A stretch of 64,000 nucleotides of DNA from Maricaulis maris (lineage in GTDB: Bacteria > Pseudomonadota > Alphaproteobacteria > Caulobacterales > Maricaulaceae), in assembly GCF_003634045.1 (NCBI RefSeq), contig NZ_RBIM01000001.1, forward strand, positions 372,001 to 436,000, read 5' to 3'. This document shows, in pieces, positions 46,395 to 55,933 of the stretch. The position numbers and the translations under genes are program-made. Position 1 is the first letter of the stretch; every line of letters starts with the position of its first letter. The notes beneath the pieces were generated by a model, which did no database searches, was not told the origin of the DNA, and worked only from the letters and a program-made list of their open reading frames with translations.

Positions 46395-46838
46395 TCAGCC
46401 CGGATGGCAATTGGCGCACTGGCCGAAATGCTCGACGACCGAGCGCTGGATCGTGAAGCCGGCCGGCGCATTCATGGGCAGGGGCGCGCCATGGCGTTCC
46501 TCGACCGCGCCGCAATCCGAGCAGATGAACAGCTCGGCGCCGCCGCCATGCTCGTCATGGTCATGGGTGTGACTGCAGCCAACAAAGGCGTTGAGCGCCT
46601 CGACCTTGTGCACCAGGCCGGCGGTCATCAGGAAATCGAGGGCGCGATAAACGGTGGGCGGCTTGGCCGAGCCGGGGCCGGGTTTGAGCGCTTCGAGCAA
46701 GTCATAGGCTTTCACCGGCCCGTCGGCTTCGAGCACGAGTTCAAGCACGCGCTTGCGCACCGGGGTGAGTTTCTCCCCCCGTTCCACGCAATGGGCTTCT
46801 GCGGCGTCCAGCGCCTTGGTCAGGGAATCAGTGGTCAT
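46395..46838 (-). CDS. zur: Zinc-responsive Fur-family repressor
   Basis: A 147-residue Fur-family protein. The winged helix is at about 20-85 (LTPVRKRVLELVLEADGPVKAYDLLEAL, PTVYRALDFLMTAGLVHKVE, cited in parts). Structural zinc ligands are C106-x-x-C109 and C141-x-x-C144, and the regulatory metal site is the histidine cluster near HTHDHDEHGGG (91-100). It faces a ZnuD-type TonB receptor across a short region with candidate Zur boxes, and seems to head an operon with the thioesterase gene. Confidence 0.88.
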   Translation of the reverse strand: MTTDSLTKALDAAEAHCVERGEKLTPVRKRVLELVLEADGPVKAYDLLEALKPGPGSAKPPTVYRALDFLMTAGLVHKVEALNAFVGCSHTHDHDEHGGGAELFICSDCGAVEERHGAPLPMNAPAGFTIQRSVVEHFGQCANCHPG

Positions 46839-46901
46839 CTTGCCGATATTTAATCACGCTTTGCCGCATTTCCCAGTGCTTCGGCATTGCGATAATCCGA
46901 A

Positions 46902-46945
46902 TGTTATAATATCACGCCTCAAAGTCTGTATTGTTATTACATATC
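46902..46945. promoter_or_regulatory. Candidate Zur boxes between zur and the zinc receptor
   Basis: The AT-rich intergenic DNA holds two imperfect palindromes, TGTTATAATATCA (46902-46914) and TTGTTATTACATA (46931-46943), resembling the TGTTATxxTATAACA Zur operator of alphaproteobacteria. The second lies just before the receptor ribosome-binding site GGGGAAG. Both genes are probably repressed by zinc-loaded Zur; this is inference. Confidence 0.55.
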
Positions 46946-46954
46946 GGGGAAGCC

Positions 46955-49111
46955 ATGTTCGCGCGTCTGACCACCTCCACTGCCTGTATTGCCCTGCTCG
47001 CCGGAGCCGGCTTGGGCGGCACCGTTTCCGCCCAGGAAACGGACCGGGACGAGGACGTGATCCTCGTCACCTCCTCGGCACTGGGAGTCGGTGCGGATGA
47101 GGTCGCCGGTGCGGTCGAAATCGTCGACCGGCGCCACCTCGAGGACAATCTGTCCGGCTCGCTGGCCGACACGATTGCCCACGAGCCCGGCGTGTCCACG
47201 ACCTATTTTGGTCCGGCCGCCAGCCGTCCGGTGATCCGCGGCCTCGGCGCCGACCGGGTCCGCGTCCTGGTCAATGGTGTCGGCCTGATCGACGCCTCCA
47301 CGAATTCCCCTGACCACGCCGTTGCCTCGGAAGCACTCGAGGCCGAGAGCGTCGAAATCCTGCGCGGCCCGGCGGCGATCGCCTATGGTGGCGGGGCCAT
47401 TGGCGGCGTGGTCAATGTCATTGACGGACGCATTCCTGAAGCCCGTGTCGAGGACGGGCTGGAAGGCCGCTTCTACGGCTCGATGACCTCGGTCGACGAC
47501 GGCGAGACCGCCGCCGGCCGTGTCCGCTTCAACGCCGGGCAATTTGTCGTCAGCCTGGAAGGTCTGATGCGGACCGCGCAGCCCTATGACATTCCCGGCT
47601 ATGCCGAGTCGGAGGCCTTCCGCCTGTTCGAAGAGGCCGAGGAAGAGCATCACGACGACGATGATCACGACGAAGACCATGAGGACGAGCATGAGGACGA
47701 GCATCCGTATGGCTCGGTCGAAAATTCGGGCCTCGATTTCCGCTCGGCCTCGGCGGGCATTTCCTGGGTCGGCTCAAACGGCTTCATCGGGGTGGCGATC
47801 AAACAGTCGAACGCGCTCTATGGGATCCCGGGTGGCCATGCGCATGGTGAAGAAGAGCACGACGAAGATCACGATGAAGATCACGACGACGACCATGATG
47901 ATGACCACGAAGACCACGATGAGGAACATGGGCATGATGAGAGCGTCCGCATCGATCTGGAACAGACCCGTTTCGACCTGCGTGGTGAGTGGCGGAATCT
48001 GGGCGCGCATATCGAACGCGTGAAATTTTCCTTCGGGACCGGCAGCTATGAGCATGTCGAACTGGAAGGCGACGAGATCGGTACCCTGTTCACCAATGAT
48101 GGCTGGGAAGGCCGGGTCGAGGCCCGGCACACGCCGATCGCCCTGTGGGGTGGCAGCTGGGAAGGCGCCGCCGGCATCCAGGCCTTCAATCGCGACTTTG
48201 CTGCGATCGGTGAAGAAGCCTATGTCCCGCCGTCGGAAACGGCCGATTGGGGTGTCTTCTTTGTGGAGCGCTGGGACGCTGAAAGCTGGGGCCTGGAAGG
48301 CGGGCTCCGTTTTGAAAGCCGCGACCTTGATACCGCCACCGACAGCCGGAGTTTCGACACGGCCAGTATCTCCGGCTCGGTCTTTGTGCGGCCGGCGCGA
48401 GATACCTTCCTCGCCTTCACCCTGTCATCCAGCGAACGCGCACCGACTGATGTCGAGCTGTTTGCCGACGGGCCGCATGTCGCCAGCAGCACATTCGAGC
48501 TGGGTGATCCGGACCTGGGCGTCGAACGCGCGGTGTCTGCCGAGCTGACGGCGCGGACCCGCTTCGCCGATTGGGCGCTGGAAGCGTCGGTTTTCCGGGC
48601 CGATTATGACGGCTTCATCGCCGCCTATGCCACCGGCGCGGAAGATCACGGCTTTCCGGTCTATGCCTACAGCCAGGATGATGTCGTCCTGTCCGGCTTC
48701 GAGGGGCGCCTGGAAGGGCCGCTCGGTGCCTGGGGCGGATGGGATTTTGATGGCGAGCTGACCGGTGAGTATGTCGAGGCGAGCCTTGATGCCGGTGGCG
48801 ATCTGCCGCGCCTGCCGCCGCTCTCCGTCACCGCCGGCGTTTCCGCGTCGCGGGCGGGGCATGACCTGCACCTGGAAGCGGAATGGGCCGACGTCCAGGA
48901 CAATACGGCGCCGTTCGAACTCAAGAGCCAGTCTTACGTGCTTTTCAACGCCCGCTGGTCCTTCGAGCCGGTCGAAAGCCGCGACATGCGGGTGATCCTG
49001 GAAGCGCGCAACCTGACTGACGCCGAAGCGCGCCTGCACACGTCTTTTCTGAAGGATCAGGTGCCGCTGCCGGGCCGCAACTTCCGCGCCGCCTTGGTGC
49101 TCGACTTCTAG
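46955..49111 (+). CDS. TonB-dependent zinc receptor (ZnuD-like)
   Basis: A 718-residue outer-membrane receptor with signal peptide MFARLTTSTACIALLAGAGL, a TonB-box-like EDVILVTSS, a plug domain (about 45-160, GLGADRVRVLVNGVGL, EILRGPAAIAYG) and a 22-strand barrel ending in Phe. Two long external loops are extraordinarily rich in His, Asp and Glu (about residues 229-252 and 293-330), the pattern used by ZnuD to capture zinc. It is divergent from zur with Zur-box-like DNA between. Metal specificity is inferred. Confidence 0.85.
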   Translation: MFARLTTSTACIALLAGAGLGGTVSAQETDRDEDVILVTSSALGVGADEVAGAVEIVDRRHLEDNLSGSLADTIAHEPGVSTTYFGPAASRPVIRGLGADRVRVLVNGVGLIDASTNSPDHAVASEALEAESVEILRGPAAIAYGGGAIGGVVNVIDGRIPEARVEDGLEGRFYGSMTSVDDGETAAGRVRFNAGQFVVSLEGLMRTAQPYDIPGYAESEAFRLFEEAEEEHHDDDDHDEDHEDEHEDEHPYGSVENSGLDFRSASAGISWVGSNGFIGVAIKQSNALYGIPGGHAHGEEEHDEDHDEDHDDDHDDDHEDHDEEHGHDESVRIDLEQTRFDLRGEWRNLGAHIERVKFSFGTGSYEHVELEGDEIGTLFTNDGWEGRVEARHTPIALWGGSWEGAAGIQAFNRDFAAIGEEAYVPPSETADWGVFFVERWDAESWGLEGGLRFESRDLDTATDSRSFDTASISGSVFVRPARDTFLAFTLSSSERAPTDVELFADGPHVASSTFELGDPDLGVERAVSAELTARTRFADWALEASVFRADYDGFIAAYATGAEDHGFPVYAYSQDDVVLSGFEGRLEGPLGAWGGWDFDGELTGEYVEASLDAGGDLPRLPPLSVTAGVSASRAGHDLHLEAEWADVQDNTAPFELKSQSYVLFNARWSFEPVESRDMRVILEARNLTDAEARLHTSFLKDQVPLPGRNFRAALVLDF

Positions 49112-49318
49112 GACTGCCCGGCGCGGAGCGGCGCTGAAACCGCTCCGCGCGCCGTTCCGGCGGAGGGCAATTCAGGTTTGAAATCAAGTCCCTTTCAGCG
49201 TCCCGGCAAACGCGGCATTTTTCTTGCGTGGACACACTGCACAGCCCTGCGCCGGTCCGTTGCCGGGGCAGGGCATATCCGCTATCCAGTGCGCAAAGAA
49301 CTTAAAGGGGTTTCTATC

Positions 49319-50104
49319 ATGGTCGACGCTGCCGCAACCGAGCCGCGCCTTACCGGGACTGTTCCGCTCTACAAGAATGTGGAGCCGCTCAATCGTCAAA
49401 AGCATGCCAAATACGGTGTGAACACGGTGTCGCAGCCGTTCAACTTCCTGAAGGATTGGCATTTCGTGCCGGCCATCAGCGCGGAATTCTCTTTCGCTTG
49501 CGGCAGCTTTCCGATCATCTTCCTCGGTGAGAAGAAGATGCCGATCCTGGTGATGGGGCTGCGTCAGGGTTCCAACGTCTTCGTGACCGAGGAAGGCCAG
49601 TTCGACAGCGAGCACTACATTCCGGCCTATGTCCGTCGCTACCCCTTCGTGAGCGCCGCCAACCCGAACGACCAGCCGTCGACGGTCTGTGTTGATCTGG
49701 ATGCCGAGTTTGTCGTCACCGAAAATCCGGAGCGTCCCTTCTTCGACGCCGACGGCGAGCCGACCGATTACACCCGTCAGGCCATCGACTTCGTGTCCGC
49801 CTTCGAGAATGATGCGCGAACCACGGAAGCCTTCGTCGAGCGTTTGATCGCGCTTGACCTGCTCGAGAAAAAAGACGTCAAGGTTTCCAACCCGCAGGAC
49901 CCGGAAAACCCGGTCACCGTGGCCGAGTATTTCGGCGTGTCGGCCGAAAAGTTCAACGCCCTGCCGGCTGAAAAGCTGAAAGAAATGAACAGCAATGGCG
50001 ACCTCGTTGCGATCATTTCGCACATGATCTCGCTGCAGCGCTGGGAACGTATCCTGCGCCGCACATCGAACGTCGCCAACACCCAGGCACCGGCTCAGGC
50101 CTGA
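49319..50104 (+). CDS. SapC-like protein
   Basis: A 261-residue SapC-family protein; ATG 49319 follows AAAGGGG. The conserved core is YIPAYVRRYPF followed by CVDLDAEFV and FFDADGEPT, with a helical C-terminus (AEKLKEMNSNGDLVAIISHM). SapC of Campylobacter is tied to S-layer secretion; alphaproteobacterial members also occur beside TonB receptors and SusD-like uptake systems. There is no signal peptide. A hairpin terminator follows. Confidence 0.82.
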   Translation: MVDAAATEPRLTGTVPLYKNVEPLNRQKHAKYGVNTVSQPFNFLKDWHFVPAISAEFSFACGSFPIIFLGEKKMPILVMGLRQGSNVFVTEEGQFDSEHYIPAYVRRYPFVSAANPNDQPSTVCVDLDAEFVVTENPERPFFDADGEPTDYTRQAIDFVSAFENDARTTEAFVERLIALDLLEKKDVKVSNPQDPENPVTVAEYFGVSAEKFNALPAEKLKEMNSNGDLVAIISHMISLQRWERILRRTSNVANTQAPAQA

Positions 50105-50127
50105 TTGCCTGACTGATCCGATCCGTG

Positions 50128-50160
50128 AACGGCCGTGCCCTTGGGTGCGGCCGTTTGCAT
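50128..50160 (+). terminator. Candidate terminator after the SapC-like gene
   Basis: Stem AACGGCCG (50128-50135) / CGGCCGTT (50148-50155) with loop TGCCCTTGGGTG and a short T-rich tail (TTGCATTTG). The tail is weak, so efficiency is uncertain. Confidence 0.5.
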
Positions 50161-50257
50161 TTGTGATCACGGTTGCGCGAAGTCGGTTCGACCCGCGCGA
50201 AAAAGCGACTATATCCTCCGCACATGCGTCGAACCCGTGGCTCCGAGAGGTAGTTGA

Positions 50258-52378
50258 ATGCGTGTCCTGAGAGGACTGATATCCCTGATCCTGCTGGCCG
50301 GCCTGCCCGGTCTTGTCATGTCCGCGCCGGGACGCGCCCAATCCGGTTGGTCAAGTGGTCAGGAAATCATCGAGGCACAACTGGTCTCTGACAGGGCGGT
50401 CGTCGCACCGGGCGAGGCGTTTCATATCGGCCTGCACCAGATCATGCCGGAGGGTTGGCACACTTATTGGCGCAATCCGGGCGACAACGGCCTGCCGGTC
50501 GAGATCGACTGGACCCTGCCGGCCGGTGTCGAGATCGGCGAGATCGTCTGGCCGACCCCGATCGAATTGCCGCTGACCGATGTGATCATGGACTATGGCT
50601 ACAAGGGCGAGCTCGTCCTGCCGATGCCGGTCACGGTCGACCCGTCCTATGCCGGCACTGCCATCGAATTGCGCGCCGATGCGACCTGGCTGGTCTGCGA
50701 TGATATCTGTGTGCCAGAAGAGCGAACGCTGTCATTGACCCTGCCGGTTGGCGCGACAAGCGAGCGCGACGAGGCAGGGTATTGGTATATCCAGGGCGCG
50801 CTCGACAGCGAGCCGCAAGCCGACCCCGCCATCTCCGCCCGTCTGGCGGTAGAAGGGGGGCAGGTCATTCTCGAACTGGACGGGCCGGCTTTCGCCGATG
50901 CTGCCGCCATCCGGGCGCTGCGCTTCTTCCCCTACGAGACCGGCGTCATCCGCAATGCCGGCGAGCAAGTCCTGTCGGCCGGTGAGGGTAGCACGCTGGT
51001 GGCGATGGAGCCGGGCTATGCGGTTCAGTCGGCGATCCGCGAGGCTCAGGATGGCGTCGTGACCTGGCGTGATGCCGATGGCGAGCATGCCGTCGTGATC
51101 TCGGCGGAGCCGGGACCGGGCGGTTATGGCCTGGCGCCGCGCCGCGCTGCGACGGAGGCGGCCGGGAGCGCGCCTGTCGGCCTGTTCGGACTGGTCCTGC
51201 TGGCCTTTGGTGGCGGTCTCATCCTCAACCTGATGCCGTGCGTCTTCCCGGTCCTCTCGATCAAGGTGCTCAAATTCGTGCAAGCCGCCCATGCCAATAC
51301 CGGCGCGGTGCGGCGCCAGGGCGGTTTTTTCCTGGCCGGCGTGTTGCTGAGTTTTGTCGGGCTGGCTGCGGTGCTGGTGGTCCTGCGCGAGGTCGGCCTG
51401 CCGGTCGGCTGGGGCTTCCAGCTGCAAATGCCGATCGTGGTCGCGGTGCTGGCACTGTTGCTGTTTGCCATTGGCCTCAATCTGCTGGGCGCATTTGAGG
51501 TCGGAACGCGGCTGATGGGGCTCGGCGCCGGCTTGGCTGACCGGCCTGGCTGGAAGGGCGCCTTCTTCACCGGCGTTCTGGCCGTTGTGGTCGCGGCGCC
51601 CTGTGTCGGCCCGCTCGCAGCGGGTGCGCTGGGACTGGCACTGACCCAGCCTGCGCCTGTGGTGTTGCTGGTTGCTGCGGCGATGGGACTCGGCCTGGCA
51701 GCGCCGTTCGTGGTCTTCTCGCAATCACCCGGCCTGTTGCGTTTCCTGCCCAAGCCGGGCGCGTGGATGGTGACCTTCCGGCAATTCCTCGCCTTCCCGA
51801 TGTTCGCCTCGGTCGTCTGGCTTGGCTGGGTATTGGCGATCCAGTCCGGCCCGACCGGCCTGCTCTTGCTGGGCGCCGCGATGCTGGCACTCGCCTTCGC
51901 AGTCTGGGCGCACGGGCTGGGTCATCGCATCTGGTCCGTCACGGCCGTTTTCGCGCTGCTGCTGGGTGTGACCAGTCTTGTCGCCATCGCCCGCCTGCCG
52001 GCCTCGACCAGCACACAGACCCTGTCGGCGCGCGAAGAGGCGTGGTCGCGTGAGCGCGTTGCCGAGTTGCAGGCGATGGGACAGCCGGTCTTTGTCGATG
52101 TCACCGCGGCCTGGTGCGTGACCTGCCAGATCAACAAGCTGACCGTGCTCGACAGCGCGGCAGTGGAAGATGCGTTCGACACGCTGGGTGTGGTCAGCCT
52201 GCGGGCTGACTGGACCAATCGCAACGAGACCATTGCCAACCTGATCGCCGAGCACGGCCAGGCGGGCGTTCCGCTCTACCTGCTCTATCCGGCATCCGGC
52301 GGGGAACCGCGCGTGCTGCCGACGGTTCTGACAACGGGCGGATTTGTCGACGCCCTGGAATGGGCTGCCAATAGCTAA
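50258..52378 (+). CDS. DsbD/ScsB-family thiol:disulfide interchange protein
   Basis: A 706-residue membrane protein that moves electrons from cytoplasmic thioredoxin to periplasmic disulfide reductases. Layout: signal peptide; an N-terminal periplasmic domain with CDDIC in ADATWLVCDDICVPEE (about 149-153), as in ScsB; about eight transmembrane helices with LMPCVFPVL and APCVGPLAAGALG holding the membrane cysteines; and a C-terminal thioredoxin domain with active site AAWCVTCQINK (about 624-634). This order and the first domain's cysteines fit ScsB more than DsbD. GAGAGG precedes ATG 50258. Confidence 0.88.
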   Translation: MRVLRGLISLILLAGLPGLVMSAPGRAQSGWSSGQEIIEAQLVSDRAVVAPGEAFHIGLHQIMPEGWHTYWRNPGDNGLPVEIDWTLPAGVEIGEIVWPTPIELPLTDVIMDYGYKGELVLPMPVTVDPSYAGTAIELRADATWLVCDDICVPEERTLSLTLPVGATSERDEAGYWYIQGALDSEPQADPAISARLAVEGGQVILELDGPAFADAAAIRALRFFPYETGVIRNAGEQVLSAGEGSTLVAMEPGYAVQSAIREAQDGVVTWRDADGEHAVVISAEPGPGGYGLAPRRAATEAAGSAPVGLFGLVLLAFGGGLILNLMPCVFPVLSIKVLKFVQAAHANTGAVRRQGGFFLAGVLLSFVGLAAVLVVLREVGLPVGWGFQLQMPIVVAVLALLLFAIGLNLLGAFEVGTRLMGLGAGLADRPGWKGAFFTGVLAVVVAAPCVGPLAAGALGLALTQPAPVVLLVAAAMGLGLAAPFVVFSQSPGLLRFLPKPGAWMVTFRQFLAFPMFASVVWLGWVLAIQSGPTGLLLLGAAMLALAFAVWAHGLGHRIWSVTAVFALLLGVTSLVAIARLPASTSTQTLSAREEAWSRERVAELQAMGQPVFVDVTAAWCVTCQINKLTVLDSAAVEDAFDTLGVVSLRADWTNRNETIANLIAEHGQAGVPLYLLYPASGGEPRVLPTVLTTGGFVDALEWAANS

Positions 52379-52382
52379 GGCG

Positions 52383-52865
52383 TCAGTTCTGACCGCCGGA
52401 CAGGGCCGGACAGCTGGCCGGCAGTTCGACGCCGTCCAGCGCGGCTTCGTCATCGACCGCGGGCGCGATCTCGCTGGCATCGGCCATCAGGGCCGCCAGA
52501 TCCGTGTAGATATGCGCTTGCTGGGCGGCGGTCTCGGCGGCATTGAGCGCGTCGAGCCGGGCCGTTGCATCGGCTGACATGCCGCGGAAGATGCAGCGCA
52601 GGTCGATCGGGCCACCGGCTTCGTCGATGCGGCGGCTCATCAGCAGGGCCTCGACGGAAAACTGCTCCAGCTCGAAGGAAAGCGGATCCTCGATGTCCAA
52701 CGGCAAGGCCGGTGCTGCGGGGCGAGCGGCGGCTTCACGGGCGCGCTCACGCGCCGTCGCGCCGATCGCGGCGGCGAAGGCGGCGAAATCGCTGCCCGGT
52801 CCGGCCGGAGCAGCGCTGCCGGTCAGAATGAGCGCGGCGAGGGCGGCATGGAGCGCGGTTTTCAT
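52383..52865 (-). CDS. Exported Ala-rich protein of unknown function
   Basis: A 160-residue protein starting MKTALHAALAALILTGSAAP, a signal peptide; GGAG eight bases before ATG 52865 fixes the start. The mature part is helical with two cysteines (LRCIFRG and ASCPAL) that could be bonded. Converges on the DsbD/ScsB gene with a five-base gap. No family recognised. Confidence 0.6.
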   Translation of the reverse strand: MKTALHAALAALILTGSAAPAGPGSDFAAFAAAIGATARERAREAAARPAAPALPLDIEDPLSFELEQFSVEALLMSRRIDEAGGPIDLRCIFRGMSADATARLDALNAAETAAQQAHIYTDLAALMADASEIAPAVDDEAALDGVELPASCPALSGGQN

Positions 52866-53045
52866 CTCTGTCTCCCGTGATGTCTCAGATTGTCCTAGCA
52901 GTAACGCCTTGATTTCCGGTGAATCGACCGGCATCTCCCCTGTCAGTCTGCGCACGTGGGTTCACAGCGCGTGCCGGCTCGTGGAAAACACCGCCTGATA
53001 AAGGTTGCCATGCAGGGCAGGGCGACCGGCAAACCGGAGATCGTG

Positions 53046-54521
53046 ATGAGCGCCAAGAAACCCTTCCGACCCAAGGCCCGCCGTCCGCGCGGCTTTGAAG
53101 ACCGCAGCGGGTCTGTCCTCCGGGTCGAGCGCCATCTCGTCGAAACCGCCAGCCGCATCTATGATGATTGGGGCTTCGAGCCGCTGCAGACCTCGGCCTT
53201 TGAATATGCCGACGCGCTCGGCAAATTCCTGCCCGATGAGGAGCGTCCCAATGAGGGCGTGTTTGCGCTCGAGGATGATGACGGGCAATGGTTGTCGCTG
53301 CGCTATGACCACACCGCGCCGCTGGCGCGTTTCGTGGCCGAGAATTATCAGGATCTGAACAAGCCCTACCGGCGCTATCAGGCGGGCGATGTCTGGCGCA
53401 ATGAAAAGCCGGGGCCGGGCCGTTTCCGCCAATTCGTCCAGTGCGATGCCGATACGGTCGGGGCCAGCAGCCCGTCCGCCGATGCTGAGATGATCGCCCT
53501 GGCCGCCGATGTCATGCGCGCGGTCGGCCTGGCCGACGGCGATTACGTGGTGCGGGTCAATGACCGGCGCATTCTTGATGGCGTGCTGGAAACCATTGGC
53601 GCGGCAGATCCGGAGCGGCGCATGCGTGTGCTGCGCGCGGCCGACAAGCTCGACCGACTGGGTCGCGAGGGTGTCGCCTTGCTGCTCGGCGAGGGCCGCA
53701 AGGATGAGTCCGGCGACTTTACCGAAGGCGCCAAGCTGGATGCCGCCGGGATCGATACCGTGCTGGGTTTCCTTGATGCCGGCGGTGGCAGCCGCGGCGA
53801 TGTCATCGCCCGTCTCGAGCCATTGATCGGCACGTCGCAAACCGGCAAGGCCGGCCTTGCTGCCCTGGCCGAGATCGATGCCGTCCTCACCGCCATCGGC
53901 GTTGATGTCGACCGGGCCCTGTTCGACCCGTCCGTCGTGCGCGGGCTGGGCTATTACACCGGTCCGGTTTTCGAGGCCGAATTGCTGGCCCAGGCCACTT
54001 ATGACGACGGGGCGCCGATCCAGTTCGGCTCGGTCGGCGGCGGTGGTCGTTATGATGACCTGGTGTCACGTTTCACGGGCCAAGCGGTGCCGGCGACCGG
54101 TTTTTCCTTCGGCGTCAGCCGCTTTGCCGCGGCCCTGTCGGCGCTGGGCCTGACCGGTGCGGTCGAGGAGAAACCCCTGGTGCTGGTCGTTGCCAGCGAG
54201 AAGGATCGTTCGGCCGACTATCTCGCCATGGCGCGCGAGCTGCGGGCCGCCGGTTTCCGGGCCGAGGCCTTTGTGGGCTCGGGGAATATGGGCAAGCAGA
54301 TGAAATATGCCGATCGCCGCGGTGCGGTGGCGGCGGTCATCATCGGTTCCGACGAAAGGGAGCAGGGCCTGGTCACGATCAAGGACCTCAAGCTCGGCGC
54401 CCGCCTGGCGGCAGATATCAGCGACAACAAGCAATGGCGCGAGGAACAGCCGGCGCAGGAGACTGTATCCCGCGAGACCTGGATCAGTGCCGTCGCAGCG
54501 GTCGTGCAACGCAACAAATAG
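53046..54521 (+). CDS. hisS: Histidyl-tRNA synthetase
   Basis: A 491-residue class II aminoacyl-tRNA synthetase. Motif 2 is seen in KPYRRYQAGDVWRNEKPGPGRFRQFVQCDAD, the histidine-specific motifs are VVRGLGYYTGPVFE and motif 3 is GGGGRYDDLV with VPATGFSFGVSR. The C-terminal anticodon-binding domain follows from about 400. ATG 53046 with GGAG seven bases upstream is the start; an upstream ATG at 53010 is in frame. Normal length for alphaproteobacteria. Confidence 0.96.
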   Translation: MSAKKPFRPKARRPRGFEDRSGSVLRVERHLVETASRIYDDWGFEPLQTSAFEYADALGKFLPDEERPNEGVFALEDDDGQWLSLRYDHTAPLARFVAENYQDLNKPYRRYQAGDVWRNEKPGPGRFRQFVQCDADTVGASSPSADAEMIALAADVMRAVGLADGDYVVRVNDRRILDGVLETIGAADPERRMRVLRAADKLDRLGREGVALLLGEGRKDESGDFTEGAKLDAAGIDTVLGFLDAGGGSRGDVIARLEPLIGTSQTGKAGLAALAEIDAVLTAIGVDVDRALFDPSVVRGLGYYTGPVFEAELLAQATYDDGAPIQFGSVGGGGRYDDLVSRFTGQAVPATGFSFGVSRFAAALSALGLTGAVEEKPLVLVVASEKDRSADYLAMARELRAAGFRAEAFVGSGNMGKQMKYADRRGAVAAVIIGSDEREQGLVTIKDLKLGARLAADISDNKQWREEQPAQETVSRETWISAVAAVVQRNK

Positions 54522-54576
54522 TGGCAAAAAGTCGAATGAGCGGTGAGGCTTATCCCCATGTGCCGGGAATATTGGG

Positions 54577-54604
54577 GTTGACGTAGTGAATGCGCTACGT
54601 CAAC
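54577..54604. repeat. Perfect inverted repeat in the hisS 3' region
   Basis: GTTGACGTAG (54577-54586) and CTACGTCAAC (54595-54604) form a 10-bp stem with loop TGAATGCG. It has no T-tract, so it is not a terminator on its own. It may be an operator or the first hairpin of a small RNA ending at the terminator at 54686. The remaining 270-base gap has no gene. Confidence 0.5.
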
Positions 54605-54685
54605 GTCGATATCGGACTGGGCCTGACCGCTCTGTCCTTTGGCGTTTCGGGGAGGAGACGCCCTTTATCGACCAACCGTTATCTC

Positions 54686-54714
54686 GGGGCTGGCCTTTGC
54701 CAGCCCCTTTTTTT
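54686..54714 (+). terminator. Rho-independent terminator after hisS
   Basis: Perfect 9-bp stem GGGGCTGGC (54686-54694) / GCCAGCCCC (54699-54707), loop CTTT, followed by seven T (54708-54714). It is 165 bases after the hisS stop, on the + strand, and separates hisS from the convergent gene. Confidence 0.9.
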
Positions 54715-54790
54715 GTCCGTATCCGGCCAGAAAAAGGGCGGACCCGCCCGTGCTGGTCCGCCCCGTTTCATGACCGGCGTTGGCGCGCGG

Positions 54791-55933
54791 TTACTCCTCG
54801 TCATCCTCGCCGGTCTCGATTTCCATGATGACGACGCGATCGCCGCCATCCAGCTCGATAACGCGGCGATTATCGGCCCGCTGGACGCGTTCGATCCGCA
54901 TTTGGCGGCGGGCGTCGCGGCTTTCACGGCGACCCTCACGGTCGGCGCCGGCCAGGCGATCGACTTCCAGGCGATTGAGCCAATCGACCAGATCATCGCC
55001 GGTCTGTTCTTCGCCGTCGATCCAGACACGCTGGCGGCCATCGGTCTCTTCGATCCGGATGTCGTTGACATCATCGCGGCCCATCACTTGATGCAGACGT
55101 TCGATGTCGGCGCGTCGGGAGTCATCCGCCCGCAGGACTTCGACCCGGGCCCGGCGCATCTCGTCGTCGGCGCGCAGGACCTCCACACGGGCGCGGGCGA
55201 TGTCGCGTTCGGCGCGGGCCATGTCACGGACGGCGCGCTCGACCTCGATCCGCGCATGACGGCGTTCGGCCTCCATCTCGATGCCGGCCTCGCGCAACTC
55301 ACGGCGCGCCTCTTCCATGGCTTCGCGCATTTCCTGGCGCGCTTCCCGGAGTTCGGCGCGAACTTCGGCCTTTTCCTCGTCGCTGAGCTCTTCCCAGTCG
55401 CGCGAACTGACGACGCGATCCTCGTCGAGCCCGGCCAGGGCCATCTCGAGCGAGTGCATCACCGTGGCCTCCAAGCTTTCGCCGTCAAAGCCATCGAGAT
55501 CGATCGCGATGCGGGCGAGATTATGTTCCATGTCGGCAAGGTGTTCGGCGCGCTCGGCCATGTGGATGTCGAGTTCGCGTCCCATCCGGACGTGCTCATC
55601 TTCCACGACGCGGACGTCGTCACCGTCGATGATGATGACGCTGCGAGGCCCGACTTCGACGCGGTTGCCATCGACGTGCACGATGTTGTCGTCGATCTCG
55701 ATTTCCTGGCCGTCGATGCGGATCACCGAGCGCTCGCCGTCACGGTCGATGTGGATGGTCCGGTCGCCATTGGCGCCGCGGATCTCGACGATCTGGCCAT
55801 CATCGCCGACAAAGGTGGCGTGGTGGTCGGTGCTGACATGCACACGCATCTGGCGGGCGTCGTCATCGTCCAAAGCAAAGGCGGCGGCCCCGGTCACGGC
55901 AAGCGCAGCGCCTGCCAGCAAGAATTTTCTCAT
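54791..55933 (-). CDS. Exported acidic coiled-coil protein
   Basis: A 380-residue protein with signal peptide MRKFLLAGAALAVTGAAAFA. The mature N-terminus is a beta-rich, Asp-rich region with repeating I-D-G/V-D-G motifs (IRIDGQEIEIDDNIVHVDG) and the centre is a long coiled coil of about 100 residues (EEARRELREAGIEMEAERRH). The C-terminus is acidic (ETGEDDEE). No family is recognised; it might bind metal or scaffold envelope proteins. The start ATG 55933 is chosen from the signal peptide. Confidence 0.65.
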   Translation of the reverse strand: MRKFLLAGAALAVTGAAAFALDDDDARQMRVHVSTDHHATFVGDDGQIVEIRGANGDRTIHIDRDGERSVIRIDGQEIEIDDNIVHVDGNRVEVGPRSVIIIDGDDVRVVEDEHVRMGRELDIHMAERAEHLADMEHNLARIAIDLDGFDGESLEATVMHSLEMALAGLDEDRVVSSRDWEELSDEEKAEVRAELREARQEMREAMEEARRELREAGIEMEAERRHARIEVERAVRDMARAERDIARARVEVLRADDEMRRARVEVLRADDSRRADIERLHQVMGRDDVNDIRIEETDGRQRVWIDGEEQTGDDLVDWLNRLEVDRLAGADREGRRESRDARRQMRIERVQRADNRRVIELDGGDRVVIMEIETGEDDEE

